Notes: generated by a model from the sequence alone, not told the origin. 64,000 nucleotides of DNA from Ursus arctos (GCF_023065955.2 NW_026622786.1:42890938-42954937); one strand, 5' to 3'. Counted from the first letter of the stretch, positions 10,891 through 24,468 are shown. Made by a program: numbers and translations.

Positions 10891-12733
10891 GGTTGGCAGT
10901 TTAATTTTTCCAAATAATTTAATCACACTGTATATATTTGTTAGTGATCTTAGCTCAGTAATAGATCAGGAATAAATACAGGCCATTTTGACCCTGCTGT
11001 CAATATTTAGTCTAAGTCTTCCTAGCTTGATTTTTAGCAATGTTCAATGTTAGGAACTTGTTAGGAACAAGTCAGTTTTTGCCCATCACAAATTTTACTC
11101 TATGTTTTATAAGTTCTTTTTGCTTTATTTTGTGTTGGCTATTTATACTAGTAACTTGCATTATAAACTGAAGGAAAAAAAACCCGCTTTGCTTTCATGT
11201 ATATGCAAAGAGAAAGAGGAAAGCACACACACACACACATAAGATCTTGGCTCCAGGCAGGGTCTAATAATGAAGTCAAAATTTCCTTTTCCAAATAAGA
11301 ACTTGTATAGCTGAATAAAGTAGGGCTCAGATCCTTGTCCACCTGACTTTCCACTCATGCTGAAGGGATTCCTGGGGAGACTGCGCAATTGATCTAGGAG
11401 GAATTGATAATGGTAAAGTACAGAGATTCTACTCAGGATTTGTACATTTTTTTAGTTTGTTCATTATAATTATTTATCAACATACTTTGTCAATTTCTAT
11501 ACTAAATTTTTAGTGGCATCTAACACAACAAAGCTTAATTTATAAGGAAACCACGCTAACATTTTCATTTAACCAAACATAAGGAAAAACTCCGTGTTTG
11601 GATCATAAAGCTGCAGCCGAGGTAATGATAAGATAAATACTAGTTGCAAGAAGAATACCTAAAAAGAAAGAAAAAGTCTCAAATTTTTCATTGATAAACA
11701 TAATCCTATTTTTTACAAAGCCAATGACACACCAGCTACATTTTAACTGGTGCATTAAACGAGAAATATGGAAAAGTTTATTCAAGCTTTGTGGTTTCTC
11801 TTTACTGAGGACTGAAGATTGCTTCAAAATCCCACCCTGTAATAACTTCATTTACTTTCCAGTGGATATCCAAATCTTGATTAAGGCAACTTTACTTTTT
11901 CCCTGCACTGAAAAAGAAAATTTAGACCGAGATCACAAGGGGAAGAGAAAATTTCTGGATCATGAAGTTTCTACTAGTTCCAGACCCTAAGACCAATGTA
12001 TGATATCTGAATAAGGCATAAAGAGTTGTTTTTTTTTTTTCTTTTGAAAGGAACTAAAGAGAAAACAAGAAGATTGAGAGTCTCTCTGGCAACACACAAC
12101 CATTCTTAGGATGCTGAACAAGGGATGGGTTGCTAGAGATAGTTGCAAGGCAAGTGTGTTAGGTGGCTGAGTCACTTCTCTCCTTGACATGTCATCTGTC
12201 CCAGCCTCCCACCTGCAACTTCTGTCTCAGGAACACTTCTGCAGAGCACAAGTAAAGGAAATTTTGTTTTCAGTCAAAATTTGGATTCTCTTCTTGGTTC
12301 AAAGGCAAGAGATACTTTCCTTCTAAAAACTATGAATGCAGTCATTCCACGGGAGAGAAATTCTACATGAATACTTCAGAGAATTTTTTTTAACGCTGAT
12401 AACTAGAGCATTCTTGTCTTTCAGTAGAAAGCACGTTTTCTCTTCACCTTCCAAATTCTCAAATACACAAAATGATTATTATTACCACCAAGGTACTTTT
12501 ATAAACATGTTAAAATCCTCACAAAGATCTATACCAGTTGCAAGCCTTCCCTGACTGAGCCTATGTGCTTACTTGCAAGTCTCTCATCTTCTAAAAGCAA
12601 GTGTGGTTCTTTAATTAAAGGTGAATGTAGCTCAGTAGATGCTCTCTTGGTGCAAAGGGAATCCTAGAGCTAATGGGGTTAACTTTATTAAAGCCTGGTT
12701 TTAATCACCTAGGATTCCAGTGGGTGCTGAATT
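10311..12733. other. Unique intronic sequence with three CA/TG microsatellites
   Basis: (TG)n runs lie at about 10397-10420 and 10861-10890, and a short (AC)n at 11225-11240. No exon or dispersed repeat was recognised. ORFs 11603-11851 (minus) and 11691-11990 (plus) overlap each other and resemble no family. Confidence 0.5.
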
Positions 12734-12749
12734 AGAATTAGGCTAGTTT

Positions 12750-12944
12750 GGGGCGCCTGGTTGGCCCAGTCATTAAGCGTCTGCCTTCGGCTCAGGGCGT
12801 GATCCTGGCGTTCCGGGATCGAGCCCCACATCAGGTTCCTCCACTAGGAGCCTGCTTCTTCCTCTCCCACTCCCCCTGCTTGTGTTCCCTCTCTCGCTGG
12901 CTGTCTCTCTCTGTCTAATAAATAAATAAATCTTAAAAAAAAAA
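12750..12944 (+). repeat. CAN-SINE (young arctoid type), plus strand
   Basis: It reads ggggcgcctggttggcccag...gtctgccttcggctcaggg...cttcttcctctcccactcc...aataaataaatctt-A(n). The flanks agaattaggctagttt (12734-12749) and agaattatgctatttt (12945-12960) are a 16-bp target duplication with two differences. Confidence 0.94.
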
Positions 12945-12960
12945 AGAATTATGCTATTTT

Positions 12961-14425
12961 TTTGGCCTTGACTGCTTTCTAAAGATACTATTTACCAAAT
13001 GCATAGAGAAACAAATTTTATAGTCATAGGGATTCTGAAAGTCATATAAATCACTATCTGTATCTTTATCTATGTCAACATAAACATCTTTATCTTTATA
13101 GATAGAGATGTCAATATTGATAATAAACGTTCAGTTCAAGGAATAAATGTGTCTTCAAACTTGCATTGGTAACAATCTCTAGGAAAGGTGTTTTTAGAAG
13201 CATATGATCCTCAGTGTTTTGTGTTTTAAAGTTAATATCGAAACTTTCTTTAAAGTGTTTCACCAGCAATCAAACCAGTTATTTAAAACTAAGATGTCCG
13301 AATCTCTTAGTTGTCAATACAAGCAAAAACCAAACCTCTGATCCACATTTAAATAAAAATGTTTGGCTAATTTCTTTGGGCAATCAATTCAGACAGCTAA
13401 AACGCTCTCCCCTGAAATTACTATATTTACTTATCTTTTTTTTTCTCCAAAGATTAAAAAAATTATACATCTTTAACCCCTGCAATTGTGACATTGCATA
13501 TCACCACCCACATGTTCTAATTCCATGATTGCATGTATTTACACAAATTATATAATAAGATGCAATTACAATAATTACAGAGGAATAGGCAACAATTGAA
13601 AAAAATTACAAATTCCCACTAAAATAACACTACATGATATGAAAATCATCAGACAAACCAATACAAGGAAAGAAACAGTTTTAAGACGAATAAAACAATA
13701 CAGGGCCAAACAATCCAGCAAAACACCTCAGTCTGAGCAAACGGAAACATGTTATGCTGGGAAATTTGAGGCTTTTGATTTGAGGACCAAGCTCTTTTTC
13801 CTTTAAATTTGCTTCCCAGTCCTATAATGTGAATGTTTACCATCTTGACTTTCCTAAACACGTTATGACTAGAGAACCTTTTTTTCTTGGTGATTTCTTG
13901 TCATTTCAAACAAAAGAGGAAGAATCATTACTTAAACAATAAAACATGAACACACTATAGACGACTCTGTGGAATTTAGGTAGGAAAAAGCAAGTCCTGC
14001 TGTAATTTTCTCGTCCTTTTTTCCTATAAGCCATCTCCAAGTGTGCATCTCATTTTCAAGGGATTTACAGTCTGAGAATATTGTTTGTCCAATTTCATTC
14101 TCCTTTTTGAAAAGAATATTCATAAGACAAATAATGCAACTGATACATTTGAGCTCTCTATAAATTGTCCTATAGTGCATTTTATTTGCATCCCAACATC
14201 TCATTTTGTTTTCTATTTCAGACAAATATCCCTATATAAACATCGGGAAGTTTGCCTTTTTGGTTTCTCTTGCAAAGATTTTAGTAAATCTGAGACCATG
14301 TCTTGCCAGCCTATGACAAAGAAAAATCCATATTCTGACATACCAGAATTCTCTACAAAGGAGCTTAGCTTTATCCTTCAATCTGGCTTATTTGTAATTT
14401 CCTTATGTTCCACACACTCATATTA
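12961..14425. other. Unique intronic sequence
   Basis: It is AT-rich, with a faint TATC/GATA patch near 13050-13120. ORF 14085-14447 (120 codons, plus) overlaps a minus frame and has no recognisable domain. Confidence 0.5.
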
Positions 14426-14585
14426 TATTTTATGTAATATTTCCTAACAACCCCACAAGATGATCTCTTCTATGAGTCAAATCCTCATTTTACAGATGAA
14501 CAAACTGAGGCCTTGAGAGCTTAAGTATGGAGAGAGGTGTCAGAGATAGAAAATAGCTCAGCCAAGACTTGAATTCTGGGCTTGT
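14426..14585 (-). repeat. MIR element, minus strand
   Basis: 'cctcattttacagatgaaca', 'aactgaggccttgagagctt' and 'gacttgaattctgggct' are the reverse complement of the MIR core and tRNA-like head, in the right order and spacing. Confidence 0.72.
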
Positions 14586-14589
14586 CTTC

Positions 14590-15101
14590 AGTATTTGTAT
14601 AAACACTTGCTGACTGCTGACACTGCACCAGATATGAGGTTGTGAGGGTACAAAGATGAATATGACATGGTCCCTGCCCTTGGGGCACTTAATGTCTCAT
14701 AGGGTTACACAGACACGAACACAAGCAGTTTCGATATACAATGGAAAGTGCAGAGAGACGGGCCTGGAGAATTTTTTTTACTATGAAACAGGTTTCTTAA
14801 GGCAATATTAGATGCCTCTTGTATTTTACCATATAGCAGCAGTGGCTTTAATAAACACAGTAGTACAATTTAAAGTAGGGATAAATCAGATTCTTTAAGA
14901 AATGAAACAAATAATATAATTTCAGAAAATAAAACTTCAATCTCTGAGAACATCAGAGACGTGCATAAAACTGTAAATGCATTGGTTCACTGATTGATTA
15001 ATGGAGTGATCTTTTTATTCATTCATTAAGAAATGATCATTAAGTGCTTGCTCTGGGCCAGGTACTGCGGCAGGCTTTGAGGATGCAAGGAAGAACAAGT
15101 C
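14590..15101 (+). repeat. LINE-2 3' fragments, plus strand
   Basis: 'gcaccagatatgaggttgtgagggtacaaagatgaat' with 'tccctgcccttggggcactt', and again 'aagtgcttgctctgggccaggtact', match the LINE-2 3' segment twice. The second copy is split by the CAN-SINE at 15118. Confidence 0.6.
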
Positions 15102-15117
15102 AAGAATCCGGTATTCA

Positions 15118-15326
15118 GGGGCGCCTGGGTGGCTCAGTCGTTAAGCGTCTGCCTTCGGCTCAGGGCGTGATCCCAGCACTATGGGATCGAGCCCCACATC
15201 AGGCTCCTCTACTGGGAGCCTGCTTCTTCCTCTCCCACTCCCCCTGCTTGTGTTCCCTCTCTCGCTGGCTGTCTCTCTCTCTGTCAAATAAATAAATAAA
15301 ATCTTAAAAAAAAAAAAAAAAAAAAA
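15118..15326 (+). repeat. CAN-SINE (young arctoid type), plus strand, with perfect 16-bp target duplication
   Basis: A full-length body and long A-tail are flanked by identical aagaatccggtattca at 15102-15117 and 15327-15342. Near-consensus sequence and an intact duplication indicate recent insertion into LINE-2. Confidence 0.97.
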
Positions 15327-15342
15327 AAGAATCCGGTATTCA

Positions 15343-16950
15343 AAGCAACCTGCCAGAGTGTGTCAGGTGCCCCATGAAGGGAAGGGGGAGGGGAAGTGGA
15401 AGTACATAGGACAAGCTCTAACCCAGATATTCTGGAGGAAGTGAAGTCTAAACTGAGATTACAGAGTAGCCAAGCAAAGAGGTGGAGTAAGGTCCCAGTG
15501 GTCTGGAGGCAATCTGGTCTACTAGTTTAAAAGCCTTGAGAAGAAAGACAGCATGGCAAAAATGGAATCTGAGAGAAATTTAGTCTGCTTGGAGCCACGG
15601 GTAGGAAGGGAAAATAATGAGAAGTAATAGGTAGTATCATCAGAAAGGAAATCTATTGCATTAAAATCAGATTTTAGGCTAATGGTGCATTTGGGAAGTG
15701 AACCCTTCCATAAACTCTGCAGGTGGTCCTGCATGCTGGGAATATTTCGTGTTACCCTCAGAGGAATGTAATGCTCTAAATTAATGTTTTTTGTGTTAAT
15801 GAGATAAGTGAAAATAATAACAAAATAGAAAGGAGGGAGATCAGGACCATTTTAGGATTAAAAGTAAGGGGAGCTAAGGATATCCACTTAGCTGGAATCC
15901 AGTAAGAGAAGCAAAGTCAAAGGCTAAGTTCAAACATCTGCTCTGATGGTCCCATTTATGAGATCACTCTTCCCATCCTTAATAAGGAGCAAAACCTCAT
16001 GTAAATGAAGCACATAGTAACCACGAATAGGGTAACGTGGGGTAGACCCGTGAGGGGAGTTGGAAGACTGAGTTCAGGACAAAGACAGAGAACACGTAAG
16101 GAAGCACTTAGGTGGTACATGGAAGAAGCCTGGCGATGTAAGAAATTGTGTAGATGGACTTTCTCTCAGCAGTGTAGTTGCCGCTAGCGAAAATCAACTA
16201 CATGTTTTGTTACCATCACCCCATGGAAAGGACCCTTGTCTTAGACTGGGCGGCTTTTGTAGGTTGGCCTTAGCAAATCTGATAGATGGCTGCCTCAATT
16301 GTTCTGTCTTTTGCTGCCACCAAAGATAGCTGGGCATCTTCAGAGACAATAGGAACAGGGGCATCACAGTGACTAGAGTAGTAAGATCATAAGTAAGTGG
16401 ATCATAACCAAATCTAAGCCATAATAAGGATTTTAGCTTAAGAACAACAAAAACCCAACAAATAGGTAGACAAATGACACGAGAGCTGAGTTTTAGAAAG
16501 ATTCCTTTGGTGGTAATGGATTGAAGAGGGCAAAAGAATGGATGACTACAGGAAGGCCAGTTAGGAAAATGTTGAAGGAGTCAATGGAGGAATGATGGTG
16601 GCCTCTAAATGGGCAAGAGTTGGGGCTGCAGGAAGTGGGTGGCTTTAGGAGGTATATGCGAGGGGACCGGTTGCGAGGTCCCACCAGCATGGGAGATGGC
16701 AGAATGCAAGTATGATACCTAGACATAGGATTTTGGAAACTGGTTTAACAATGATTAATAAAAAGTAGAAACAGTAAAGGCCCAATTTTGGTGGGGGGGC
16801 AGGAGAAGGCTGAGATGATGAGTTTTATTTTGAACATGTTGAATTAGGGTACCTGTGGGGCATTCAAGGGGATGTGTCTAGTAAAGTAGTTGGATATGCA
16901 GATCTGCCGCTTAGGAGAGAGACCTGGGGTGAAGACACAGGTGTTTTGCA
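15343..16950 (+). repeat. Ancient LINE-2 3' region, plus strand
   Basis: This continues the LINE-2 copy right of the SINE: 'ttctggaggaagtgaagtct', 'ggtggagtaaggtcccagtg', then 'ggatgactacaggaaggccagttagga', 'tcaatggaggaatgatggtgg' and 'gctttaggaggtatatg'. The order agrees with the LINE-2 3' portion as I remember it. Gaps and insertions are likely and no frame remains. Confidence 0.5.
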
Positions 16951-18545
16951 TTAATTATGCACATTTCTGAGCAAAAGGAGACAAGTTCAAGTTCCAAACA
17001 GACACACCTTACTACTTAAGAGCACTTTCTGTTTATACTCCATCTTATCAATCAGACCTGTCTTCATAAAATTCTTGTCATGCCTGTACTCAACAATCAA
17101 AAAATTATGGGAGAAATACTATATTTAATGATAGTATTCCTCTAAAATTCAACACTTTAAGTGGCATTAATTCTCTTTTTCCATCTTGTAAAGACTTCCA
17201 AGAATAATTATCTGATGAGGAAGTTCAAAAGTTCAGATATTATTTTAACTGCCTTTCTCAATTTAAATTCTTACTTCACCTTTTGCAACTGTCATGAACG
17301 ACTCTGCTACTTTACTTCCCTCATGGAGGAAATGATTCCTGAGAAGTGCTGCCAACAAAAACCAGTGTGAGAAACCTTAATGAGAGTGGCTTTATTCTAG
17401 AAGCTCTTGGAAAGCCCACTTTGGTGGGGGGTGTGTGTCACTTTTCTTGTCATATTCTCCATCTCAAAAGGGCTTTTAACTCAGCTATATTACTGTGCTA
17501 TAGAAAGGAATTTTGGCAGGCAATTTTTTTCACATTGGCTTGGAATTTTTTTTTTTTTTTGCTAGATAATAGTTTAAATATCATTTGCTGCTGTTCAGTT
17601 AAGAAAAAGAGAAAGAAAGGACTCATTGTGGCTTTTCCTCCCACAAAATGATGAATACATTTAAGACCAGAGCATTCTGCTTCCTTTCAAGCAGTTAAAG
17701 TCATGCTAATTTTCTGTATGCTTATGAAAAAGGTAGTTCTGCAACAACACTACAGAAGGTACCTTTCTCAATCTTAACACCCACTAAAAAATCACTCTGC
17801 TCTCAGGAAAGATTGCAGCAAATGAAAGAGATGTATGTATCACTCACTTCCACCAAAGCTCCCCAATACGTCAAGCTAACTGAAACATGCCCTAGCACAT
17901 TTATTGGGAAGATTTTCTCGATAATCCGTGAATGGACCTCACTCTGCAAAAGACTGATTTAAGAAAGTTAGGTTTTGTTCTATGAAAATAACTTTTCAAT
18001 ACAGAATAGTAGTTTTGTCTTTATAATTGGAAAAATTATTTTTATTCATTATCAAAGCACAGAATTTTTAGTTTTTCACTTAACTCAAAGAGAGATCCCC
18101 TCCCCAATTCAGTCTGGAGGACCGTGCCCTGACAGTTACTAATTACATTTCTTATTGACAGATTGAGCATGGTTCCTGATTTGGGTATAAGTACACCGTG
18201 GGGAAATATACTGCCTTGTACTCCATGTACTCTCCCACCTACATCTCCTATCTCTATATAAATCTGGTTGGGAGGATGTCTGAGCAGCCTTACCAGTGTG
18301 GTAGAGAATGGCCACCACCACCGTTAACCTGACATTTAGAAGAACTGCTGGACCGTTTGGTTCCAAGGTAATAAAAATGAAATGGTGAAGCTGGAAAGGG
18401 TCTGTTCTTTGCATGCTCAGGAAATGCCCCATTACTTTGATTCCTGTAAGTGATACCCCTCCACTCCATCCTTGGACAAATTCTCTACCTCTGCAGGAGA
18501 GAGAAACATGATTTACTGCCTAAAGCTACAGAAAATAAACAAAGC
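16951..18545. other. Unique intronic sequence
   Basis: No gene or clear repeat was recognised. A T-run lies near 17549-17562. ORF 18139-18432 (minus) has no family resemblance and no supporting splice signals. Confidence 0.5.
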
Positions 18546-19030
18546 TCTTGATTTTTTTCACTTTTAGCAAAGTATAACTTGCATAAAGAAAGATGCATTA
18601 AGAAAGATGTTATAGCTCAATGAATTTTCACAAAGTAAACATACCCATGTTGACAGCACCCAGATCAAGAAATAGAACACTGTCAGCACCTCGACAGCCC
18701 TTCCTCTGCTTTCATTCACGGCTCCCCACCAGACAAACACTAATGTGTCTTCTTACAACATAGATCCATTTAGTCTATTTTTGAACTGTATTTAAAGGGA
18801 TCTATAGTTTGTATCCTTGTGAATGACTCTCTTCATTCAACACGAGGTTTGTGAGATTCATCCACATTTTGTGCTGTTGTACTTGATTCATTCTTGCGGC
18901 CGTATGGTATTCCAGTTTGAATACACCACAATTTATCTGTTCAGTTGCTGATGGATATTTGGGGCTATTATAACTAGTTTTGCTACAAACATTGTCGTAC
19001 ATGTGTTTTAATGAACGTATTGATGCCAGT
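18546..19030 (-). repeat. Old LINE-1 fragment, minus strand
   Basis: 'caatgaattttcacaaagta', 'acccagatcaagaaatagaa' and 'tatggtattccagtttgaat' resemble the antisense 3' UTR and 3' end of ORF2 in old LINE-1 (L1M) copies. Similar text occurs at 54.8-55.5 kb. Confidence 0.6.
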
Positions 19031-19299
19031 CACCTGACTCAGTAACTCCAAGTTTAAATCCCTTCCCTTTGCTCTTCCCAACTGAGTCTAATATACTCCT
19101 CCTCTGCCGCTTCTGAAAAGACCAGATTTCTTTAGGATCTCAACACATGTATGGTAGACTTTTGCTCTTTTTACCAACCGGCATTTTCATCCTTCTTCTA
19201 GGAAAATTACAACTCATGTATTCAGGTGGAACTTCTCCCCCAAAACAGGCAAGGAGCATGTGGCCTGGGTCTAAGCCAAAAGAGAGTCACATTCCTGTT

Positions 19300-21480
19300 T
19301 TGTTTTATTTTTATAACAGCTTTTGGGAGATATAAATCATATACATAATTCATATACCATACAGCTCACACGTCTAAAGTGCACATTCAGTGCGTTTTTC
19401 AGAGATATGCAAAACTATCACCACAGACAATTTTAAAACATTTTTATCACCTCAAAAAGAAACCCCATGCCCTTTAGCTGGCACTCTGCTATCTACCAAC
19501 CCCTCTCCACTAACACCCAGCCCTAAGATACCAGGAATCTACTTTGTTTCTGTGGATTTTCCTATTCTGGATATTTCACAGAAATGGAATTCTAGAATAT
19601 ATGGTCCCTTGTGACTGGCTTCTTTAACTTAGCATCATGGTTTCATGGTTTCATGGTTCAGCCATGGTTGCCACAGTTCAGGCAGGGATCAGTACTTCAT
19701 TCTTTTTATGGGTGAATAATTTTCACTTATATGGATATGCCATGTGCTGTTTATCTGTTCATCAGTTGATTGACATTTAGGTTGTTTCTACTTTTTGGCT
19801 GTTATGAATAATACTGCTATAAACATTGTGCACAAGTGTTTTTGTAGCTAGACATTATTATTTATATTGGTATATACCTAAGAGTGGAATTGTGGGGATA
19901 TACGGCAACTCTGTGTGTAACCATTTGAGGAGCTGCCAGACTGTTTTCCAAAATGGCAGCACTATTTTACATTCCTACTAGCAGTGTGTGAGGGTTCTAA
20001 TTTCTTTACATTCTTACCAACACTTACTATCTGTCTTTCTAAATATAGGCATGCCAGTGGGTATGAAATGCTAACTCACTGTGGGTTTGACTTACATTTT
20101 GCTGATAACTAATGAGGCTGGGAATCTTTTCATGTGCTTCTTGTCCATTTGTGTATCTTCTTTGGAGACGTGTATCTTTTGCCTATTTTTAATTGGTATA
20201 TTTTTCCTTTTTATTGAGATGTCCGTGTTCTTTATGTATTCTGGATAGCAGTCTCTTATCAGAAATATGAGTTGCAAATATTTTCTCCTATTTAATGGGA
20301 TGTCATTTCACTTTCTTGATAGTGTCCTCAGAAGCATACAAAATTTTAATTTGGATGAAGAACAACTATTATTTTCTTCTGTTGCTCATGCTTTTGGTGT
20401 CATGCCTAAAAATTTATCGTCAAATCTAAGGTCATGCAGATTTACCCCTAAGTTTTCTTCTAAGAGTTTTATAGACTTATATTTATAGGCATTTTACATT
20501 TAGGTCTTTGATCCATTTTGAGTTAATTTTCTTATGCAGTGTGAAGGAAGGGTTCAATTTCATTCTTTTAACATGAAAATATCCAGTCATCCCAGCATTT
20601 TTTGTTGAAAAGAATATTCTTTTTTCCATTGAATGGTTTTGACATCCTTGTTAAAACCAGTTGACCATAAACATATGGGTTTAATTTTGGATTCTCAGTT
20701 CTATTTCACTAATATATAGATCTATCCATATGCCAGTAACTCACTGTCTTAATTATTCTTACTTTATGGTAAGTTTTGAAATAGGGAAGTTTTAAAATTT
20801 GAAAGCCTCTAACTTTTTCTTCTTTTTCAAAATTGGTTTGGCCTTCTGGGTCCCTTGCAATCACATAAATTTTAGAATCATCTTGTCAATTTTTATGGAG
20901 ATGCCAGCTGGGATTCCAATAGGTACTGAGTTGAACTGGAAGAGTAATTTGGGGAGTATTGTCATCTTAACAATACAAAGTGTTTTGAACCATAAACATA
21001 GGATGCTTTTCCATTTATTTAGATCTTCTTTAATTTCTTTCAACAAGATTTATTCATTCTCAGAATATAACTTTTGCATTTCTTTTCTTAAACTTATTCC
21101 TAAGTATTTTTCTAAAAATTTTATTTATTTATTCATTTAGATAGAGAGTTCAAGTGGGAATGGGGGGAAGCAGAAGGAGAGGGAAAGAGAGAATCTCAAG
21201 CAGACTCCTTGCTGAGTGTGGAGCGGGACACAGGGCTCAATTTCATGACCCTGAGATCATGACCTGAGCCGATGTCAAGAGTGAGATGCTCAACACACTG
21301 AGCTCCCCAAGCTCCCTTATTCCTAAGGATTTTTTATGCTATTGTAAATGGAATTGTTCCTTCATTTCATTTTTGTATTGTTCATTGCAAGTGTATAGAA
21401 ATAGAATTGATTTTGTATATTGATCTTGTATCTTGCAACCTTGCTGAACTCATTTATTAGTTCTAACAGTTCTTAGTGTA
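19300..21480 (-). repeat. LINE-1 fragment, minus strand, with internal CAN-SINE
   Basis: Antisense landmarks in order: 'ctatcaccacagacaatttt', 'agcatcatggtttcatggtt', 'gttatgaataatactgctat', 'aaatggcagcactattttac', 'cttgtccatttgtgtatctt' and 'tatagacttatatttatag'. Minus-strand frames 20092-20277 and 20861-21046 read like pieces of the ORF2 C-terminal part (for example SKEDTQMDKKHMKRFPASL). All are broken. The copy is interrupted at 21111-21315 by a SINE. Confidence 0.82.
21111..21315 (-). repeat. CAN-SINE, minus strand, inserted in LINE-1
   Basis: A T-rich left end and aga-rich middle lead to 'gatcatgacctgagccgatg' and '...actgagctccccaagctccc'. The flanks cttattcctaagtatttt (21093-21110) and cttattcctaaggatttt (21316-21333) are an 18-bp target duplication with one change. 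Confidence 0.93.
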
Positions 21481-23395
21481 TTCCTTAGGATTTTCCTTAT
21501 ACTAGAGATCATGAGTCTTTAAAAAAAAAAAAAAGACACACAATCACAATAAAGAGGGAACCAGTTAGTTTCAGTGTATCATCTTCTAACAATTTTTTGG
21601 AGGTGAGAGAATAACATCCTCTGACCCTGAGAGAAACTCTGTAAAGGAATTAAAGGGATAAGTGATGTACTACTCTGTTTTCTCAATTTATTGTAAAATA
21701 GAGCTGGGGAAAAAAGCAAGTGTAACATCTTGTAATTAGAAATAGGTTATTCTATTTTAAATGGCCACCTGATAAACATATTGAAGAGAAGTTAAAAATC
21801 AACTATATAATAAGGTAAGAAAGCAAAATTCAAATTAATAAAGACACTCTGAAAAAAAGAAAAAAATAAGATTTTATTTGCTGCACCAGGCAACAGATCA
21901 GGAAAATGTGATCCAGTTCAGGAAACCAATGCAATGGAGTTTCTCTGCAAGTAAAAATCCATAGCCAGAACAAAACATCTCTCATTCAGGAGGTCTTATA
22001 TTCCCAAAGTATCCTGTTCTCTTGTTTCTTGTTATTTCTCAGCAGTTTCTGAATGTACCATAATTTATCCTCATGTTTCCCAGATACAGTGTTTGATGAC
22101 TTGTAATAAAAGTGCTAAAATGATACTATAGTAGACTAGGAGAATATATATCACCACAGGCTGGTCTGAATTCTTCCACATAAAAACCTAGGTTTTAACC
22201 ATACTTACAGTGGAGAATACTGCCCTAATGTAGAAAGAGGTAAACCAGCCCTGGGCTGAGGCAATCTCAGTGCTACTGCCTCACAGCAGGTGCTGAGAAA
22301 GGACATTAGCAGCCAGAACAACCAGGCTCCTTTCAACCCTAATTGCAAGGTCCCCAGAGGATGGCCAGTATGCTGATGTACAGTAAGACCTTTTGGTCTA
22401 CCAAAAGGGCATTAAGGACTAAGGAAGTAAGATATATCAAATGAATACACAATTTTTTATGTCCTTGAAATACTGTGTAGCCCTGCTTTTGATAGATATG
22501 TATAAATATGCCAATTATTTATTTTCATCAGAAGAAAATGTTGGAATTAATGAACCATAAACACTCTTGCAACTATTCCATTTCCTCAAACTCTATATTC
22601 TAAAGCAAAACATCTTCTCATTCAAGACTACTGAGGAATTTTAGAAAATATTTATTAGAAAACCACATTGACATCTAATGAAGCTAATAATGTGCTGACT
22701 GTAAACATCATGTTCTTCCCTAGAACACTGATGTTCTGAACAAATATTAATCCATAAATCTGTTCACAATTCATTATCTGAATTAATTATATATTCAGAT
22801 AATTTTCAACAAGCTAGTATTATAAAACTATGGAAGATATTCATTAGCAATAGATGTATCTAAATGTGATTTTTAAAATCACTGAGGAAATAAACATATT
22901 CAAGAAAAATTATTCCTATTTGCAAAGCAGAAAAATGAAATATTTGAAATGATTATTTTTATCAGTTTGTTAAATTTTGAAATTAGGCTGACCATTTTCT
23001 TACTTTCAATTTGTTTGACAGCATGTTCAACTGCTTTGACCAGGTATCAAGGGAATTTATTAAAATCCTAGAAAAAAACTACAAATATTTGTAGCTCTGC
23101 CTTATAGCAGATTTGATAAATATTTTCTTTTGCAAAAGTATGCTTTAATTCTGGGCTAACACCAAATACTTCTTTGAGTATGGAATATTTCTACTATATT
23201 GTAACCTATACAACCTTTAATAATTGAAGTTAGGAATATAAGATATTGGGTATTACTTATTGTGGGGGAAACACTGAACTATAATCATGTAACTTCATAT
23301 CTCAAACAAATTTCAATACTTACCCCATCCCAATCCACTTTTATCACAGATCTACCACTTTGTAGCTTAGTAGCATTTTATTGTTTATTTAATTT
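21481..23395. other. Unique intronic sequence
   Basis: AT-rich with A-runs at 21520-21533 and 21852-21868. No exon, RNA or dispersed repeat was recognised. Confidence 0.5.
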
Positions 23396-23523
23396 TAATT
23401 GTTTTGAATGAAGTTATTTTTAAATTGAGATAAATTGGATATAATATATGCAATATATGCAATAATATATAATTGAGATATAAGTGATATATATAATTGA
23501 TATATAATATTGTGTAAATTTAA

Positions 23524-23880
23524 GGTATACCACCTATTGATTTGATATATATATCTTGCTATTACATATATATATATATAATATACTGCAATATATATAA
23601 ATACATATATATAATACTGCATATATATAATATATGCAGGTATACTGCCTGTTGATATGATATACCACATGTATATATATATATACATATATATACATAT
23701 ATATATACACACACACACAAACAGGTGATATACCACCTATATATAATACTGCATATATATAATATATTCAGGTATACCACCTGTTGATTTGATATATATC
23801 TTGCTATTACATATATATAATATACAGCAATATATATATAATACTGCATGTATATAATATACATATGCTACTATAGTATA
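23524..23880. repeat. AT-rich tandem duplication (units about 115-130 bp) within LINE-1 3' UTR
   Basis: The phrase ggtatac(c/t)(a/g)cct(a/g)ttgat(t/a)tgat recurs at 23524, 23639 and 23771, with a shorter piece near 23730. Between them repeat 'atcttgctattacatatata', 'tatactgcaatatatat' and 'aatactgcatatatataa'. Three to four copies of a LINE-1 3' UTR segment have been amplified with interspersed (TA)n. Confidence 0.85.
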
Positions 23881-24344
23881 ATCCTACTCAAGATATATAA
23901 TTATATATATTGCAGTGGGATTACCACCATAGCATTACCTAACACCTCCATCATGTCACATAGCTATCATTTCTTCTTTGAGATGAGAACATTTAAGATC
24001 TACTCTCTTAGCAACTTTGGAGTATATAATATACAATTGTTGGCTATAGTTCAAGTGTTGTGCATTAGATCTTCAGAACTTATTCTCTTCCAACTGCAAG
24101 TTCATACCCTTTGACCAACTTCTTCCCAATTTCCTCACCTCACCCCCAGCTGCTGATAACCACCATTCTACTCTGTTTCTAACAGTTTGGCTTTTTTTAG
24201 ATTCCTTATCTAAGTGCTATCATATAGAACTTTTCTGTCCGACTTGTTTCACCTAGCATAATACACTCAAGGTCCATCTATATTGTCACAAATGACAGGA
24301 TTTCCTTCTTTCTCATGAGATTCCATTTTGTTTGTATGTTATAT

Positions 24345-24468
24345 ATGCACACCTACATATATATACACACATATGTGTATATGTATACATATATATGCAT
24401 ATACATACACATACACACACCACATACAGATATACACACCACACACACACACACATATATATATACCA
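24345..24468. repeat. (TA/CA) compound microsatellite
   Basis: Mixed tatata, tacaca and cacaca runs lie within the LINE-1 at 23396-26110. The plus-strand ORFs here are only Y/T/H/I-rich translations of it. Confidence 0.88.

Noticed and set aside
23395..23864. Tyrosine/isoleucine-rich open frames of 60-113 codons
   Set aside because: They are translations of TA-rich tandem repeats in a LINE-1 3' UTR.
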